A stretch of DNA of 64,000 nt from Companilactobacillus zhachilii (GCF_003606365.2 NZ_CP031933.2:2542001-2606000), one strand, 5' to 3'; positions 51,683-61,782 are shown, counted from the first letter of the stretch. Made by a program: numbers and translations. Notes: a model not told the origin generated them from the letters alone.

Positions 51683-52908
51683 AATCTGAAGAACTCCTTT
51701 GTTTCATAGATTGCTCGAATCAATTGATCAATATCAGCTTGATTATTGTACAAATAAAAACTAGCTCTAGCTGTGGCCACAACGTCAAGATATTTCATCA
51801 ACGGTTGGGCGCAATGATGGCCCGCTCTGACTGCTATGCCGTCCATATCCAATGCAGTCGCTAAGTCATGCGGATGCAATCCCGTTAAATTAAAAGATAT
51901 AACGCCGTTACGATACTGAGGATCTTGTGGCCCGTAAACCGTCAATCCCGGAATTGCCAATAACTTAGGCAATGCATAATCAACTAGTTGGTTCTCATAA
52001 TCAGCAATATTTTGCATACCAATATCTTTCAAATAATCAATTGCTTTCCCTAAGCCGATAGCTCCCGCAACATTTTGGGTACCTGCTTCAAATTTCCAAG
52101 GAATATCAGCCCAACTACTCTGATACTTCTCTACAAAATCAATCATCTCACCGCCAAATTGGTAAGGTGGCATCGATTTTAGAAGATTACTTTTACCATA
52201 CAAAACGCCGATTCCCATCGGTCCTAACATCTTATGACCTGAAAAAGCATAGAAGTCAGCATCCAATGCCTGAACATCAACTGGTTGATGTGGTACTGCT
52301 TGAGCACCATCAGCAACTATAACGGCGTTATGATCATGTGCCATTATAGCTAACTGTTTTATATCATTGGTAACTCCTAAGACATTACTTGTTTGCGTCA
52401 GAGCAACGATCTTCGTTTTGTTTGTGATTTTTTGATTGGCATCATTCAAATCCAATTGGCCATCGGCTGTTAGTTCAATGTATTTTAAAGTTGCATGTTT
52501 CCTCAGTGCCAATTGTTGCCATGGAATTAAATTACTGTGATGTTCCATGTAGGAAACTACGATTTCATCCCCAGCTACAACATTATTTTCTCCATAAGTT
52601 GAAGCCACTAAATTTAAACCATCGGTCGTACCCTTAGTAAAGACAATCTCACGACTACTGGCAGCATTGATAAATTTCTGAACTTTCACTCGAGCAGCCT
52701 CATATTCTTCGGTTGCCCGTTCACCTAACGTATGGACACTGCGATGCGTATTAGCATTGTCATTTTGATAAAAACGAACCATTTCGTCAATTACTACTTG
52801 TGGCTTTTGACTTGTAGCGGCGTTATCCAAATAAACTAATGGCTCGCCATTAACTTTTTGATTTAGAATTGGAAAATCATTACGAATTTTCTGAAATTTT
52901 TTGTCCAT
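51679..52908 (-). CDS. sufS: Cysteine desulfurase SufS
   Basis: A 409-residue PLP enzyme releasing sulfur from cysteine. The PLP lysine is in AFSGHKMLGPMG (~residue 230), and the persulfide cysteine is in RAGHHCAQPLMKYL (~365). It opens with FPILNQKVNGEPLVYLDNAATSQKP. The start MDKKFQK has GAGGAAG upstream and overlaps the 3' end of sufD by 29 bases. Confidence 0.93.
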   Translation of the reverse strand: MDKKFQKIRNDFPILNQKVNGEPLVYLDNAATSQKPQVVIDEMVRFYQNDNANTHRSVHTLGERATEEYEAARVKVQKFINAASSREIVFTKGTTDGLNLVASTYGENNVVAGDEIVVSYMEHHSNLIPWQQLALRKHATLKYIELTADGQLDLNDANQKITNKTKIVALTQTSNVLGVTNDIKQLAIMAHDHNAVIVADGAQAVPHQPVDVQALDADFYAFSGHKMLGPMGIGVLYGKSNLLKSMPPYQFGGEMIDFVEKYQSSWADIPWKFEAGTQNVAGAIGLGKAIDYLKDIGMQNIADYENQLVDYALPKLLAIPGLTVYGPQDPQYRNGVISFNLTGLHPHDLATALDMDGIAVRAGHHCAQPLMKYLDVVATARASFYLYNNQADIDQLIRAIYETKEFFRL

Positions 52909-54067
52909 TTTCCAACTTCCTCTCAATTGTCTGCACTAATTGCTCACGAATTTCTTTTGATGGAATAGAAACTAACACATCCCCCAGAAATCCACGAATA
53001 ACCATCCGTTCAGCGGTTTTCTTATCAATCCCACGACTCATCAAGTAATAAAGTTGGTTTTGATCAACTTGACCAACACTAGCCGCATGTCCAGCTAAAA
53101 CATCATTTTCATCAATTAACAAAATCGGATTAGCATCTCCATGCGCTTTACTCGACATCATCAGAACACGATTTTGTTGTTCGGCATTAGCACCAGAGGC
53201 TCCGTGAATAATGTGACCAATACCGTTAAAAATCAACTTAGACCGATCCATGATCACACCACGTTGATTAATGTGGCCAATCGAATGCTTTCCATAATTA
53301 GTCACCCGTGTATTAACGCCTTGTTGTTGGCGACCCGCAGTAATATCCACTACTTTGATTTCCGCGTGTGAACCTTCACCGTATAGATCAGTGTCAAAAT
53401 CAGCCACCGTGTTACCGAGGTTCATCATCCCAATTGACCAATCAACTGAAGCATTTTGGCCCACATAAGCTCGACGGCTCAAATAAGTTGTGACATTTTC
53501 GCCTAATTCATCAACCGCCGCATATTTAATATCACTATTATTCTTAGCAACGATTTCGACAATACAATTGGCAATCGCCTTTTGGTCACCTGAGGTCGTC
53601 ATTTTTTGAATAAATGAAAAGTGCGTATTTTCTTCGGCAATAATTAAAACGTGTGAGACAAAGGGTTTTTCAGCATCTTGTACAAGATTTATTTCGATTG
53701 GTTCACGCACGGTAGTATTTTTCGGCACGTACAAAACAACCCCCTGATTCATGAAGGCTGTATGATACGCCGTTAATTTATTTTCATCTGGACTGATAAC
53801 TTTTTGCATATAATACTTTTGCATTAGCTCGGGATATTTATTAATTGCATCAAAAATATCCATCAATTCATAATCATCATTAGATGTTACCGGAGTAGTT
53901 ACGTTACCCTTTACATCCGGTGTCATTTGCCAATTATGAAAATCAAAGCGCTGAATCTTTGGCAAAGATAGTTCATCCATCACATCCAAAGCCATTCGCC
54001 TTTTTTCAATAAACCAATCTGGCTCTTGATTCTCAGTAGCGATTTGAACTAATTTTTCTGGCGTCAT
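52880..54067 (-). CDS. sufD: Fe-S cluster assembly protein SufD
   Basis: 395 residues: VLYVPKNTTVREPIEI, the conserved VDITAGRQQQGVNTRVTNYGKHSIGHINQRG beta-helix and [21 protein letters not shown]. It partners SufB and SufC. TAGGAGG precedes the ATG. The overlap of its end with sufS suggests coupled translation. Confidence 0.92.
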   Translation of the reverse strand: MTPEKLVQIATENQEPDWFIEKRRMALDVMDELSLPKIQRFDFHNWQMTPDVKGNVTTPVTSNDDYELMDIFDAINKYPELMQKYYMQKVISPDENKLTAYHTAFMNQGVVLYVPKNTTVREPIEINLVQDAEKPFVSHVLIIAEENTHFSFIQKMTTSGDQKAIANCIVEIVAKNNSDIKYAAVDELGENVTTYLSRRAYVGQNASVDWSIGMMNLGNTVADFDTDLYGEGSHAEIKVVDITAGRQQQGVNTRVTNYGKHSIGHINQRGVIMDRSKLIFNGIGHIIHGASGANAEQQNRVLMMSSKAHGDANPILLIDENDVLAGHAASVGQVDQNQLYYLMSRGIDKKTAERMVIRGFLGDVLVSIPSKEIREQLVQTIERKLENGQKISENS

Positions 54068-54078
54068 AACGCTACCTC

Positions 54079-54873
54079 CTAATCTTCATCAACCAATTTA
54101 ACGTCGAGACCTAGTTCGTCTCTTAAACCAGCATATCCTTCATTTTCCAACTTCATGGCTAAATCAGCTGGGCCAGTTTTAACAATTCGACCACCCATCA
54201 TCACGTGAACAACATCAGGTTGGATATAGTTTAGCAAGCGTTGATAATGCGTAATAATTAAGGCACCAAAGTTATCGCCCCGCATTGAATTGACACCCTT
54301 TGAAACTACCTTGAGAGCATCAATGTCCAATCCTGAATCAATCTCATCCAATAAAGCAAAATTAGGTTTAATCATCAAAAGTTGCAAGATCTCATTACGC
54401 TTCTTTTCACCACCAGAAAAGCCTTCATTGAGATATCTTTCGGTCATTGATTGGCTCATATCCAGTAATTCTAAATTTTTATCAAGTTCCTTCAGAAATG
54501 CCATCACTGAAATTTTGTCATTTTCTGGACGACGAGCATTAATGGCTGCACGTAAAAATTCTGCATTAGTCACACCTTGAATTTCGGCTGGATATTGCAT
54601 TGCTAAAAAAAGACCTTTGCGTGCTCTTTCGTCAACTGGCATATCCAAAATACTCTCGCCATTTAACAAAATATCACCTTCTGTAACGTGGTATTTCTGC
54701 TCACCCATAATAGTTTGCGATAAAGTAGATTTTCCCGTTCCATTAGGGCCCATGATGGCATGGATTTCACCTGTCTTCATGGATAAATTTACGCCCTTAA
54801 GAATTTCTTTTTTAGTTTTCTTTTCTTCGTCTTCAATTTCAACATGCAGATTTTTTACTTCAAGTGTAGCCAT
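54079..54873 (-). CDS. sufC: Fe-S assembly ATPase SufC
   Basis: A 264-residue ABC-type ATPase with GPNGTGKSTL Walker A, FSGGEKKRNEILQ signature and ALLDEIDSGLD Walker B. It drives the SufBCD scaffold. First gene of the operon, with TTGGAGG before the ATG and a promoter-like TTAACA/TATACT (16-base spacer) about 40-60 bases upstream. Confidence 0.95.
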   Translation of the reverse strand: MATLEVKNLHVEIEDEEKKTKKEILKGVNLSMKTGEIHAIMGPNGTGKSTLSQTIMGEQKYHVTEGDILLNGESILDMPVDERARKGLFLAMQYPAEIQGVTNAEFLRAAINARRPENDKISVMAFLKELDKNLELLDMSQSMTERYLNEGFSGGEKKRNEILQLLMIKPNFALLDEIDSGLDIDALKVVSKGVNSMRGDNFGALIITHYQRLLNYIQPDVVHVMMGGRIVKTGPADLAMKLENEGYAGLRDELGLDVKLVDED

Positions 54874-55042
54874 TATTTTCCTCCAAATTATCCGTAGATA
54901 TAGTCATTATAGTATAGAAAAAAATTATTTCCTGTTAATCTTATATATCATTTTCATAATAAATTTAATAAAAGTAGTAGAATCAATGGTATAAATATTT
55001 TTAAAATTATCGAGGAATAATTTGGTAGGAGGGGAATTAAAT

Positions 55043-57970
55043 ATGTTTAAAAAGGGAAATAACATATTTAGCCTACTGATCATAATTTTGTCTGTTCTTA
55101 TGACCAGCTCAAGTTACATTATTAAAGCAGATAATACGGATACCGGAACTGCCTCAACAGCACCGAAAGATTGGGGTGATTCATTAATTACTAAGGGACA
55201 ACTTCAAGATTTAAATGGCAAACCACTGACTGAATTTAACCAAAACCAATCAATGCGTGCTTATTGGGAATTTTCAAATCGAAAAAACGGTATTAATCAA
55301 GAAATTCATGATGGCGATACAATGGTCGTCAAAGTTCCAGAACAATTGGCACTAACGTCAAGTAAAACAAACGACGCAGATATTTATGCCAATGGAACCA
55401 AAACTTCTATTGGAGTCGCCCATTTGAACCCTAATGATAGGACTATCACCGTAAAGTTTAATCAAAACGCTGATGATCTATCAAAAGACTCAGCCTTATT
55501 GAAGGGATCCTTTTGGGTCGATAAAATTTCATGGAATACTCAAATGGACCTAAGTAAAGAAATCCATTTAGTTTGGACCACTAATGGTTCTGCAGCTTCA
55601 AATCCGGATACTACTGGTCCAGTAACTGTTAAACCGTCAGTACCCGATAGTAGTGAAGTTTTATATAAATATGGTGGATTCGACAAAAATAATATCATTC
55701 ATTGGACAGTCCGAATTAACTATGCTGGAAAAGAAATTCCTAATGCTGTATATAAAGACATAATCGGACCCCATCAAACACTTTTACTTGATACTATTGT
55801 TGCTCATCACGCAACTTTTGATAAAACTACTGGGCAAATGACTGAAGATAAAGATCCGTTTACCATACATCCTGTTAAAAATTCAACTGATGGTTCTACA
55901 GGATTCACAATAAACTTGGGTACCATTAATCAATGTATAATGCTCGATTATGACACCCAAACAACTGATGACTCTAAATCTTCATATTATGGAAATACCG
56001 GTGATTTGCTTTCTAATTCAAAAGTAATAGAAAACGTTCCAGTTAACCTTTCAACGAACCAACTAGGTGGACAGGCTACTAATAGTGGGGCTGTCACTTC
56101 TATTAGAGGATATAAATTATGGAATATTCCTAATACTATGACTAAACCTAAAACCGTTACAATTGATTTATTTCAAGGAACCTCAACTGAACCATATAAA
56201 AAAGCAATTGTCTCAGAGGATAAAACAACCGGAGATTGGTACTACGAATTTAATAACTTACCAAAATATGATGACAATGGTAAAGAAATTAGTTATGACG
56301 TAAAAGAAGATCCTAAAGAAGCAGCGGCTTTAGGATTTACAGGTATCAGAGATTATACTAATTACAATATAACCAATATACCAACACCCGATAAAACTGT
56401 ATTAAAAGTAACAAAAATATGGAATGATAATAATAACTCTGCCAACAAACGACCACATGAAATCACAGTGGGACTATATAATGGTGATGGTCACGGTCCT
56501 GCAAATTACAAAAATACGGCCACTTTGAGCGATGACCCAAAAAGTAATTGGAGTACCGAATTTACAAATCTTCCAGCAACTGGTATTAGTGATCCTAACT
56601 GGTACATTTCTGAAGATTCTATTGCCAACTATATTCATACTTCTGATTCTAATAACTACGACAATCCCAACGACAAGGTTATTACCAATACTTTAGCAAC
56701 CAGTCTAACAGTGACAAAAAATGGACGGATAGTACCGGCAAAGATATCACATCAAATGATTATCCTGCAATTCAAGTTCAGCTCTACCAAAATGATAAGG
56801 CTAAAAACGATGGTAAGGACGAACCTGTAGGTAAACCAATTACCCTAAATAGTGCTAACGATTGGACAGATACGTTCAAAATTAATGAACCAACCGATTC
56901 AAGGGATAACCCAGATCAAACTACAAAACTTCCAGTATATGACAGTGATGGTAATAAAATAACTTACCACGCAGAAGAGGTAGCCAGCTCTATTCCAAGC
57001 GGATACAGTTCAAATCCAGAATATTCCACAAACGCCGATGGTACTAAAGTAACCATCACGAATAAACAAGCTGATACTAATAACCCAGCAGATGATACAA
57101 CCAACCTAAACGTCACAAAAATTTGGCACGACGATAATAACAAGGATAATCTTCGTCCTGATCAAGTAACTGTGCATTTATTCAAAAATGGTATTGAAAT
57201 TGATAAAGCTGATCTTAATAAAATAATAGTTGGGCACACAACTTCACCGGATTAGATAAAAACGCTAAATATACTGTTACTGAGGATAAGGTTGCTAACT
57301 ACTCAACTAACATCGATAACACTAGTTCAACTGACGTTCAAATTACTAATACTCACACACCAGCGACAACTACGACAACCGATAATAAAACTAATCTAAC
57401 GGTTAAAAATCTTGGAATGACAACAATAATCAAGATAACCTACGTCCAAATCAAGTTACTGTTCACCTATTAAAGAATGGTAAAATCATTGATCAACCCG
57501 TAACACTAAGTTCACTCAATGCTTGGTCATACACATGGAACGACTTAGATAAAAATGGAAAATATACCGTTCAAGAGGATACTGTTGCCGGTTATACAAC
57601 TACGCAAAGCGACTCCAACGGCGTTATAACGATAACTAATACACACAACGTAACAAAGACACCAGATAATCCTGACAAACCAACTATTCCTGGTGGCAAC
57701 AATGATAACCACGACAACTCATTCACCAACAATAACGGTGATGGCGATAGCAATCAAAACAATCCTGGCAACGGTGATGGTTCAAACACAACCACCAACT
57801 TCACGCCAGACAATCCCATGGTTCCAAGTCCAATTTATCAACAAAACAATCCAAAGAATGGACTCTTACCTCAAACTGGAGCTAAGGACACCAACATTAT
57901 TTATTCAATCGTTGGATTATTACTTCTAGGATTAATCACTGCATTTGGAATTAAACGTAAACAAGCCTAA
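55043..57970 (+). pseudogene. LPQTG-anchored Cna-type adhesin, three frameshifts in this sequence
   Basis: A wall-anchored protein of ~976 residues if repaired. It has a signal peptide (MFKKGNNIFSLLIIILSVLM), an N-terminal adhesive region of the collagen-binding type (~residues 40-340), five CnaB repeats from ~56105 to 57650 (start motifs RGYKLW, VTKIWNDNNN, VTKIWHDDNN), an Asn/Gly/Asp-rich stalk, LPQTG at 57866-57880, a hydrophobic helix and tail KRKQA. Frames break at A6 56716-56721, A4 57220-57223 and A5 57405-57409; one added A at each restores K-x-W CnaB starts. AGGAGGGG precedes ATG. Sortase substrate; ligand unknown. Confidence 0.85.
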
Positions 57971-58005
57971 AAAAAGGATTCCCATTAATCTTGGGAATCC
58001 TTTTT
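57971..58005. terminator. Bidirectional terminator between the adhesin and the XRE/TPR gene
   Basis: AAAAAGGATTCCC/GGGAATCCTTTTT. The stop codon of the convergent regulator falls in its loop, so the hairpin overlaps that coding end. Confidence 0.85.
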
Positions 58006-58884
58006 AAATTTCTCTGTATATTCATTACGTAATGCATTGATTCTTAATTCCACAACTTCATTGCGATTAATTTTAGCAAATGCCGAAGCTTCAGTTAACA
58101 AATTCTCAACTTCATCTCTAGGTCGATCTTGACCAATAGCAATTTTAGCAGCCAAGAACTTTAAACGTGGTAAATAATAAGTCATATGTTGTTCTGAACA
58201 TAATCTAATTCCACGATTGACCAAATCTTGTCCTTTATCAAAATCAGTCACTTTGATATAAAAGTCGGCCGTGAAGTAAACAATCGTCAAGATACGTAAA
58301 TAGGCGTTGACGCTATCCTTGGCATACAACTCTTTCTCATTTTTATCAATGTAATCAAATACCTTTTCAAAATAGAAGGTTGCTTCTTTAATTTGGTTGA
58401 TACGCAAATAAAACGTTCCCAAACCTACATAAGCAATGTACGAATAAATTGTCTGATGTCGTTCGTCCAAATCATCTAGGATCTGTGAGAAGTAGAAAAA
58501 CATCTCTTCAGCCTTACCGTTCGTAAGTGCCGTGAACAATCCCTTTTGATAATAATATTGCATCCTCAAAGTTGCATTATTAATCGTATTTACATCAATT
58601 TCATTTAAACTTTGAGCAACTTCGGGATAACTTTCCATCATAAATTCACGTTCAATGCGTTCCAAAACTGTTCGCATATAAGAAGTAGAATCTGTCGAAT
58701 TTTTATAGAGATCATCAACAGATAATCCTAAGCGCTCACAAAGTTTATTTAAGATATTTAATGAAGGTACGTGTCCGTTGTTTTCAAACTTACTTAAGGT
58801 TGACTGTGTACAAATGCCCTTGCACAGCTTTACCTGTGACATTTTTAACGACTTTCTACGTTCAATAAAAATATTTATATCCAT
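57985..58884 (-). CDS. XRE-family regulator with TPR-like C-terminal domain (Rgg/PlcR type)
   Basis: 299 residues. An N-terminal XRE helix-turn-helix (residues 5-60: MSQVKLCKGICTQSTLSKFENN) is followed by helical repeats (~75-295, with TFYLRINQIKEATFYFEKVFDYI) similar to the peptide-binding TPR domain of Rgg/PlcR regulators. Such proteins often sense short secreted peptides. No obvious cognate pheromone gene lies alongside. It is divergent from an amino-acid permease 341 bases away, a possible target. GAGGAT precedes the ATG. Confidence 0.82.
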   Translation of the reverse strand: MDINIFIERRKSLKMSQVKLCKGICTQSTLSKFENNGHVPSLNILNKLCERLGLSVDDLYKNSTDSTSYMRTVLERIEREFMMESYPEVAQSLNEIDVNTINNATLRMQYYYQKGLFTALTNGKAEEMFFYFSQILDDLDERHQTIYSYIAYVGLGTFYLRINQIKEATFYFEKVFDYIDKNEKELYAKDSVNAYLRILTIVYFTADFYIKVTDFDKGQDLVNRGIRLCSEQHMTYYLPRLKFLAAKIAIGQDRPRDEVENLLTEASAFAKINRNEVVELRINALRNEYTEKFKKDSQD

Positions 58885-58927
58885 AATTTTATCCTCATTA
58901 AATTTTCGAACCCCTTAGTTAAATTAT

Positions 58928-58963
58928 GCGGAATAGAGGGTAAAGTTACGCCTCATATTCCGC
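58928..58963. other. Hairpin in the regulator-permease intergenic region
   Basis: GCGGAATA and GAGG pair with CCTC and TATTCCGC around an 11-base loop and a bulged A. No T-run follows. It may be a 5'-UTR structure of the XRE gene or an operator; the rest of the 341-base gap holds the permease promoter only. Confidence 0.4.
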
Positions 58964-59138
58964 ACCATCGCTCAGATCCAAAAGTCCCTTTACTAATACT
59001 TGTTATTATCTAATTTATAGGACGATTTGTAAATATATATAAACAAATTTATATTGAATCACAAAATAAAAAAAATAATCAAGAATATTAATCAAACAAG
59101 AATCAACAAATCTTTTTCATTATAATGTGAAAAAACAT

Positions 59139-59167
59139 ATGACAATTTCACAATACTGCGTTATGAT
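59139..59167 (+). promoter_or_regulatory. Promoter of the amino-acid permease
   Basis: ATGACA, 17-base spacer, TATGAT; ~60 bases ahead of the ATG. Confidence 0.55.
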
Positions 59168-59225
59168 ATATCCCATGTAAAAAATACAAGTGTTCAGGAT
59201 ATGTGAACAAAAGGTGGGTTTATAT

Positions 59226-60641
59226 ATGGCTAAGGAAAATTTAAGCCGAAGTTTATCTTCAAGACAAATGCAAATGATTGCTTTGGGCGGGACCATTGGG
59301 GTTGGCCTGTTCATGGGATCAGCTTCCACTATCAAGTGGACCGGACCTTCAGTCTTGTTGGCTTACGCTCTAGCCGGGTTGATTTTATATATGGTAATGC
59401 GTGCTTTAGGAGAAATGCTTTATGTTGATCCTTCAACTGGTTCGTTTGCTAAATATGCGACCGAATATCTGCATCCGGTCGTCGGATACTTAACTGCTTG
59501 GAGCAATGTTTTTCAATATTTGGTAGTTGGTATTAGTGAAGTTATTGCTGTGGGAACTTATTTGGAATTTTGGTTCCCAACGATGCCTAAATGGATTGCT
59601 GGTGTCGTGGTTGTTGTAACGCTCTGTTTAGCCAACTTAACTTCAGTTAAAGCTTATGGCGAATTGGAATTCTGGTTTGCTTTAATCAAAGTTTTCACAA
59701 TTATTATGATGATCATCTTAGGTTTCTTCGTCATCGTCTTCGGTGTCGGTAACGGCGGTCATCCTGTTGGTATCAGTAATCTTTGGACAAACGGTGGCTT
59801 CTTCACTGGTGGTATAAAAGGATTCGTCTTTGCGTTATCAATTGTTGTCGCCTCATATCAAGGTATCGAAGTTATTGGTATCACTGCTGGTGAAGCTGAA
59901 AATCCTCAAGAAAATATCGTTCGTGCCATTCGTTCAATCGTTGGTCGTATTTTGATTTTCTATATTGGAGCAATTTTTGTGATCGTTTCAATCTACCCTT
60001 GGGATAAATTAGGTACAATTGGATCACCTTTCGTTGAAACTTTTTCTAAAGTTGGTATTACTTTTGCGGCAGAAATTATTAACTTTGTTATGTTAACAGC
60101 CGCAATGTCAGGTTGTAATTCTGGTATTTTCAGTTCGAGTCGTATGCTTTATACACTAGGCCTTGAAAACCACTTACCTAAATCATTTTTAAAATTATCA
60201 CGACACAATGTTCCTTATATTCCCGTTATAACAATTTCTGTGGGAATCTTAATCGGTTTAATTTTGAACTACTCATTGCCATTGCTTTTCCACACATCAG
60301 GTAATGTCTTCGTTATCGTTTATAGTTCTAGTGTTTTACCAGGAATGGTTCCTTGGTTCGTTATCTTGCTCAGTGAATTACGTTTTAGAAAAATCAATCA
60401 CGACAGAATGAAGGATCATCCTTTCAAAATGCCATTGTTCCCAATCAGTAATTACCTAGCAATCGCATCACTGTTAGTTATTTTAGTATTTATGTTCTTA
60501 AACCCCGAGACAACTGTTTCATTATTAGTCGGCGTTGTGTTCTTGATTGTTATGACGTTGATTTACTTCTTCAAAGAACGTAATAAAGAACCAATCACGA
60601 CAAAATCAACTCAATCTTCTGTTGATGAAGAATTAGATTAA
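59226..60641 (+). CDS. Amino-acid permease (APC superfamily, AAT family)
   Basis: A 471-residue transporter with twelve helices. It shows the AAT signature SSRQMQMIALGGTIGVGLFMGSA, GPSVLLAYALAGLILYMVMRALGEM and YQGIEVIGITAGEAENPQENI, which contact the substrate backbone and proton path. It imports an amino acid by proton symport; specificity cannot be told. Start MAKENLSR has AAAGGTGGG upstream. Followed by a strong terminator. Confidence 0.88.
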   Translation: MAKENLSRSLSSRQMQMIALGGTIGVGLFMGSASTIKWTGPSVLLAYALAGLILYMVMRALGEMLYVDPSTGSFAKYATEYLHPVVGYLTAWSNVFQYLVVGISEVIAVGTYLEFWFPTMPKWIAGVVVVVTLCLANLTSVKAYGELEFWFALIKVFTIIMMIILGFFVIVFGVGNGGHPVGISNLWTNGGFFTGGIKGFVFALSIVVASYQGIEVIGITAGEAENPQENIVRAIRSIVGRILIFYIGAIFVIVSIYPWDKLGTIGSPFVETFSKVGITFAAEIINFVMLTAAMSGCNSGIFSSSRMLYTLGLENHLPKSFLKLSRHNVPYIPVITISVGILIGLILNYSLPLLFHTSGNVFVIVYSSSVLPGMVPWFVILLSELRFRKINHDRMKDHPFKMPLFPISNYLAIASLLVILVFMFLNPETTVSLLVGVVFLIVMTLIYFFKERNKEPITTKSTQSSVDEELD

Positions 60642-60654
60642 AATTTAAAAGATA

Positions 60655-60698
60655 AATAAGAGCAGTAATCCGATATTGGATTGCTGCTCTTATTTTGT
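60655..60698 (+). terminator. Intrinsic terminator of the permease gene
   Basis: AATAAGAGCAGTAATCC/GGATTGCTGCTCTTATT followed by TTG. A cre-like GCAAACGCTTTCGC follows near 60779. Confidence 0.8.
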
Positions 60699-60807
60699 CT
60701 AAATGGAAAAAATTAAGGAGCGGTAACTTGATTTTTTAGTAGGCGGTCAGTCAAACCACCCAATCACATTTATACGCAAACGCTTTCGCGGTATAATTAA
60801 TATATTA

Positions 60808-61076
60808 ATAACGCGTAATGCTAATTAAATTTTCGACTACGGCTTTAAAATTACTCACTATTCAAACGAACTAGTCGGAAAGAGCAAGCGATTTTGGTCG
60901 CTGTGCAGGTGGCGTTGGAACTTTATGTCTACACCACGGGACGGCTTTTGAAACTCGCGGCTTTTGCGAGGTTCAAAATCGAGATTCGAGACCGCCCTTT
61001 GGCTCGAATCGGTCCCCATAGCGACCAAAATTGTTTGCTCTTGGAGGCGGTATATTTAATTAGCACCACGCGTTAT
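60808..61076. repeat. 22-bp inverted repeats flanking RNA element copy B
   Basis: ATAACGCGT..TGCTAATTAAA at 60808-60829 recurs in inverted form at 61055-61076 (20 of 22 bases match). It encloses copy B and reaches to within 30 bases of the nitroreductase start. The other two element copies lack it. It may be terminal repeats of a small insertion or paired operator half-sites. Confidence 0.6.
60868..61050 (+). ncRNA. Structured multibranch RNA element, copy B
   Basis: 183 bases between ACTAGTCGGAA and GGAGGCGG. The outer 21-bp helix (60882-60902 with 61020-61040) has two G-U wobbles on the plus strand, which would be A-C mismatches on the other. Hairpin 2 is TTTTGAA-A-CTCGC/GCGAG-G-TTCAAAA (60946-60978) and hairpin 3 is ATTCGAG/CTCGAAT (60984-61009). 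Hairpin 1 (GGTG 60908, CACC 60932) is weaker than in copies A and C. It lies 54 bases upstream of the nitroreductase gene on the same strand. Confidence 0.72.
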
Positions 61077-61103
61077 GAATAATTCTGATAGGAGATAAGC
61101 TTA

Positions 61104-61751
61104 ATGGATGAGACAAAGAATCTAATAAATAACGATTTTAAGGATATTATGTTGAACCGTCACTCGTATCGTAAATTTCAAAAAGATGTAGTAATTTCTC
61201 GTGAAGAGATTTCTGAAATGCTTGAAGAAGCTATCTCAGCCCCTTCAGCATGCAATCTACAATCATGGTACTTCGTAGTTTGTGACGATGCCAAAGGTAA
61301 GGAAAAAGCTCATTCAGTCATGATGCCTTTCAATTACCCACAAGTAGACAGTGCTTCGGCAGTTATCTTCATTTTAGGTGATACACAATCACACTTGAAG
61401 TATCGTGATGTTTGGAATAAAGCTTGTGAGAATGGTCAAATCACACCTGAAGAACGTGACAAAGTCTTTAAGACATTCTTGCCATTGTATGAACATGCTG
61501 ACAGAAGTTTCTTGGAAAAAGATGCCACAATCGATGGCAGTATGGCCGCCATGCAATTATTATTAGTTGCTAGAGCTCATGGCTATGAAGCTAACCCAAT
61601 GTCAGGTTACTTCTTCGATAAAGTTGTTGATGCCTTTGGCTTAGATAGCAAACGTTATATCCCAATCACGGCCGTTGCTATTGGAAAACCAGAAGGAACG
61701 TTTACTAAATCAGTTCGTTATGACGTTAAAGATGTAACAGACTTTATGTAA
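61104..61751 (+). CDS. Nitroreductase-family protein
   Basis: A 215-residue flavin-dependent nitroreductase. The FMN-binding opening is MLNRHSYRKFQ, then AISAPSACNLQSWYFVV, a mid-region DGSMAAMQLLLVARAHGYE and the closing ITAVAIGKPEG. It likely reduces quinones or nitro compounds with NAD(P)H; physiological substrate unknown. AGGAGAT precedes the ATG. It is bracketed by element copies B and C in the same orientation. Confidence 0.88.
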   Translation: MDETKNLINNDFKDIMLNRHSYRKFQKDVVISREEISEMLEEAISAPSACNLQSWYFVVCDDAKGKEKAHSVMMPFNYPQVDSASAVIFILGDTQSHLKYRDVWNKACENGQITPEERDKVFKTFLPLYEHADRSFLEKDATIDGSMAAMQLLLVARAHGYEANPMSGYFFDKVVDAFGLDSKRYIPITAVAIGKPEGTFTKSVRYDVKDVTDFM

Positions 61752-61782
61752 TTAAAAACATGCATCATTGAAAAAAACTTAA

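Noticed and set aside
60779..60792. cre site GCAAACGCTTTCGC after the permease
   Set aside because: Ends deviate from the consensus (C/G instead of T/A), so it is listed only as cre-like within the terminator entry.
60868..61050. 6S RNA, tmRNA or RNase P RNA
   Set aside because: The size and three-arm junction do not fit; three copies in 64 kb are not expected for these single-copy RNAs.
60894..61082. Short open frames within RNA element copies B and C as genes
   Set aside because: Frames such as 60894-61082 and 61877-62125 lie across the paired stems, with no ribosome binding site or family.
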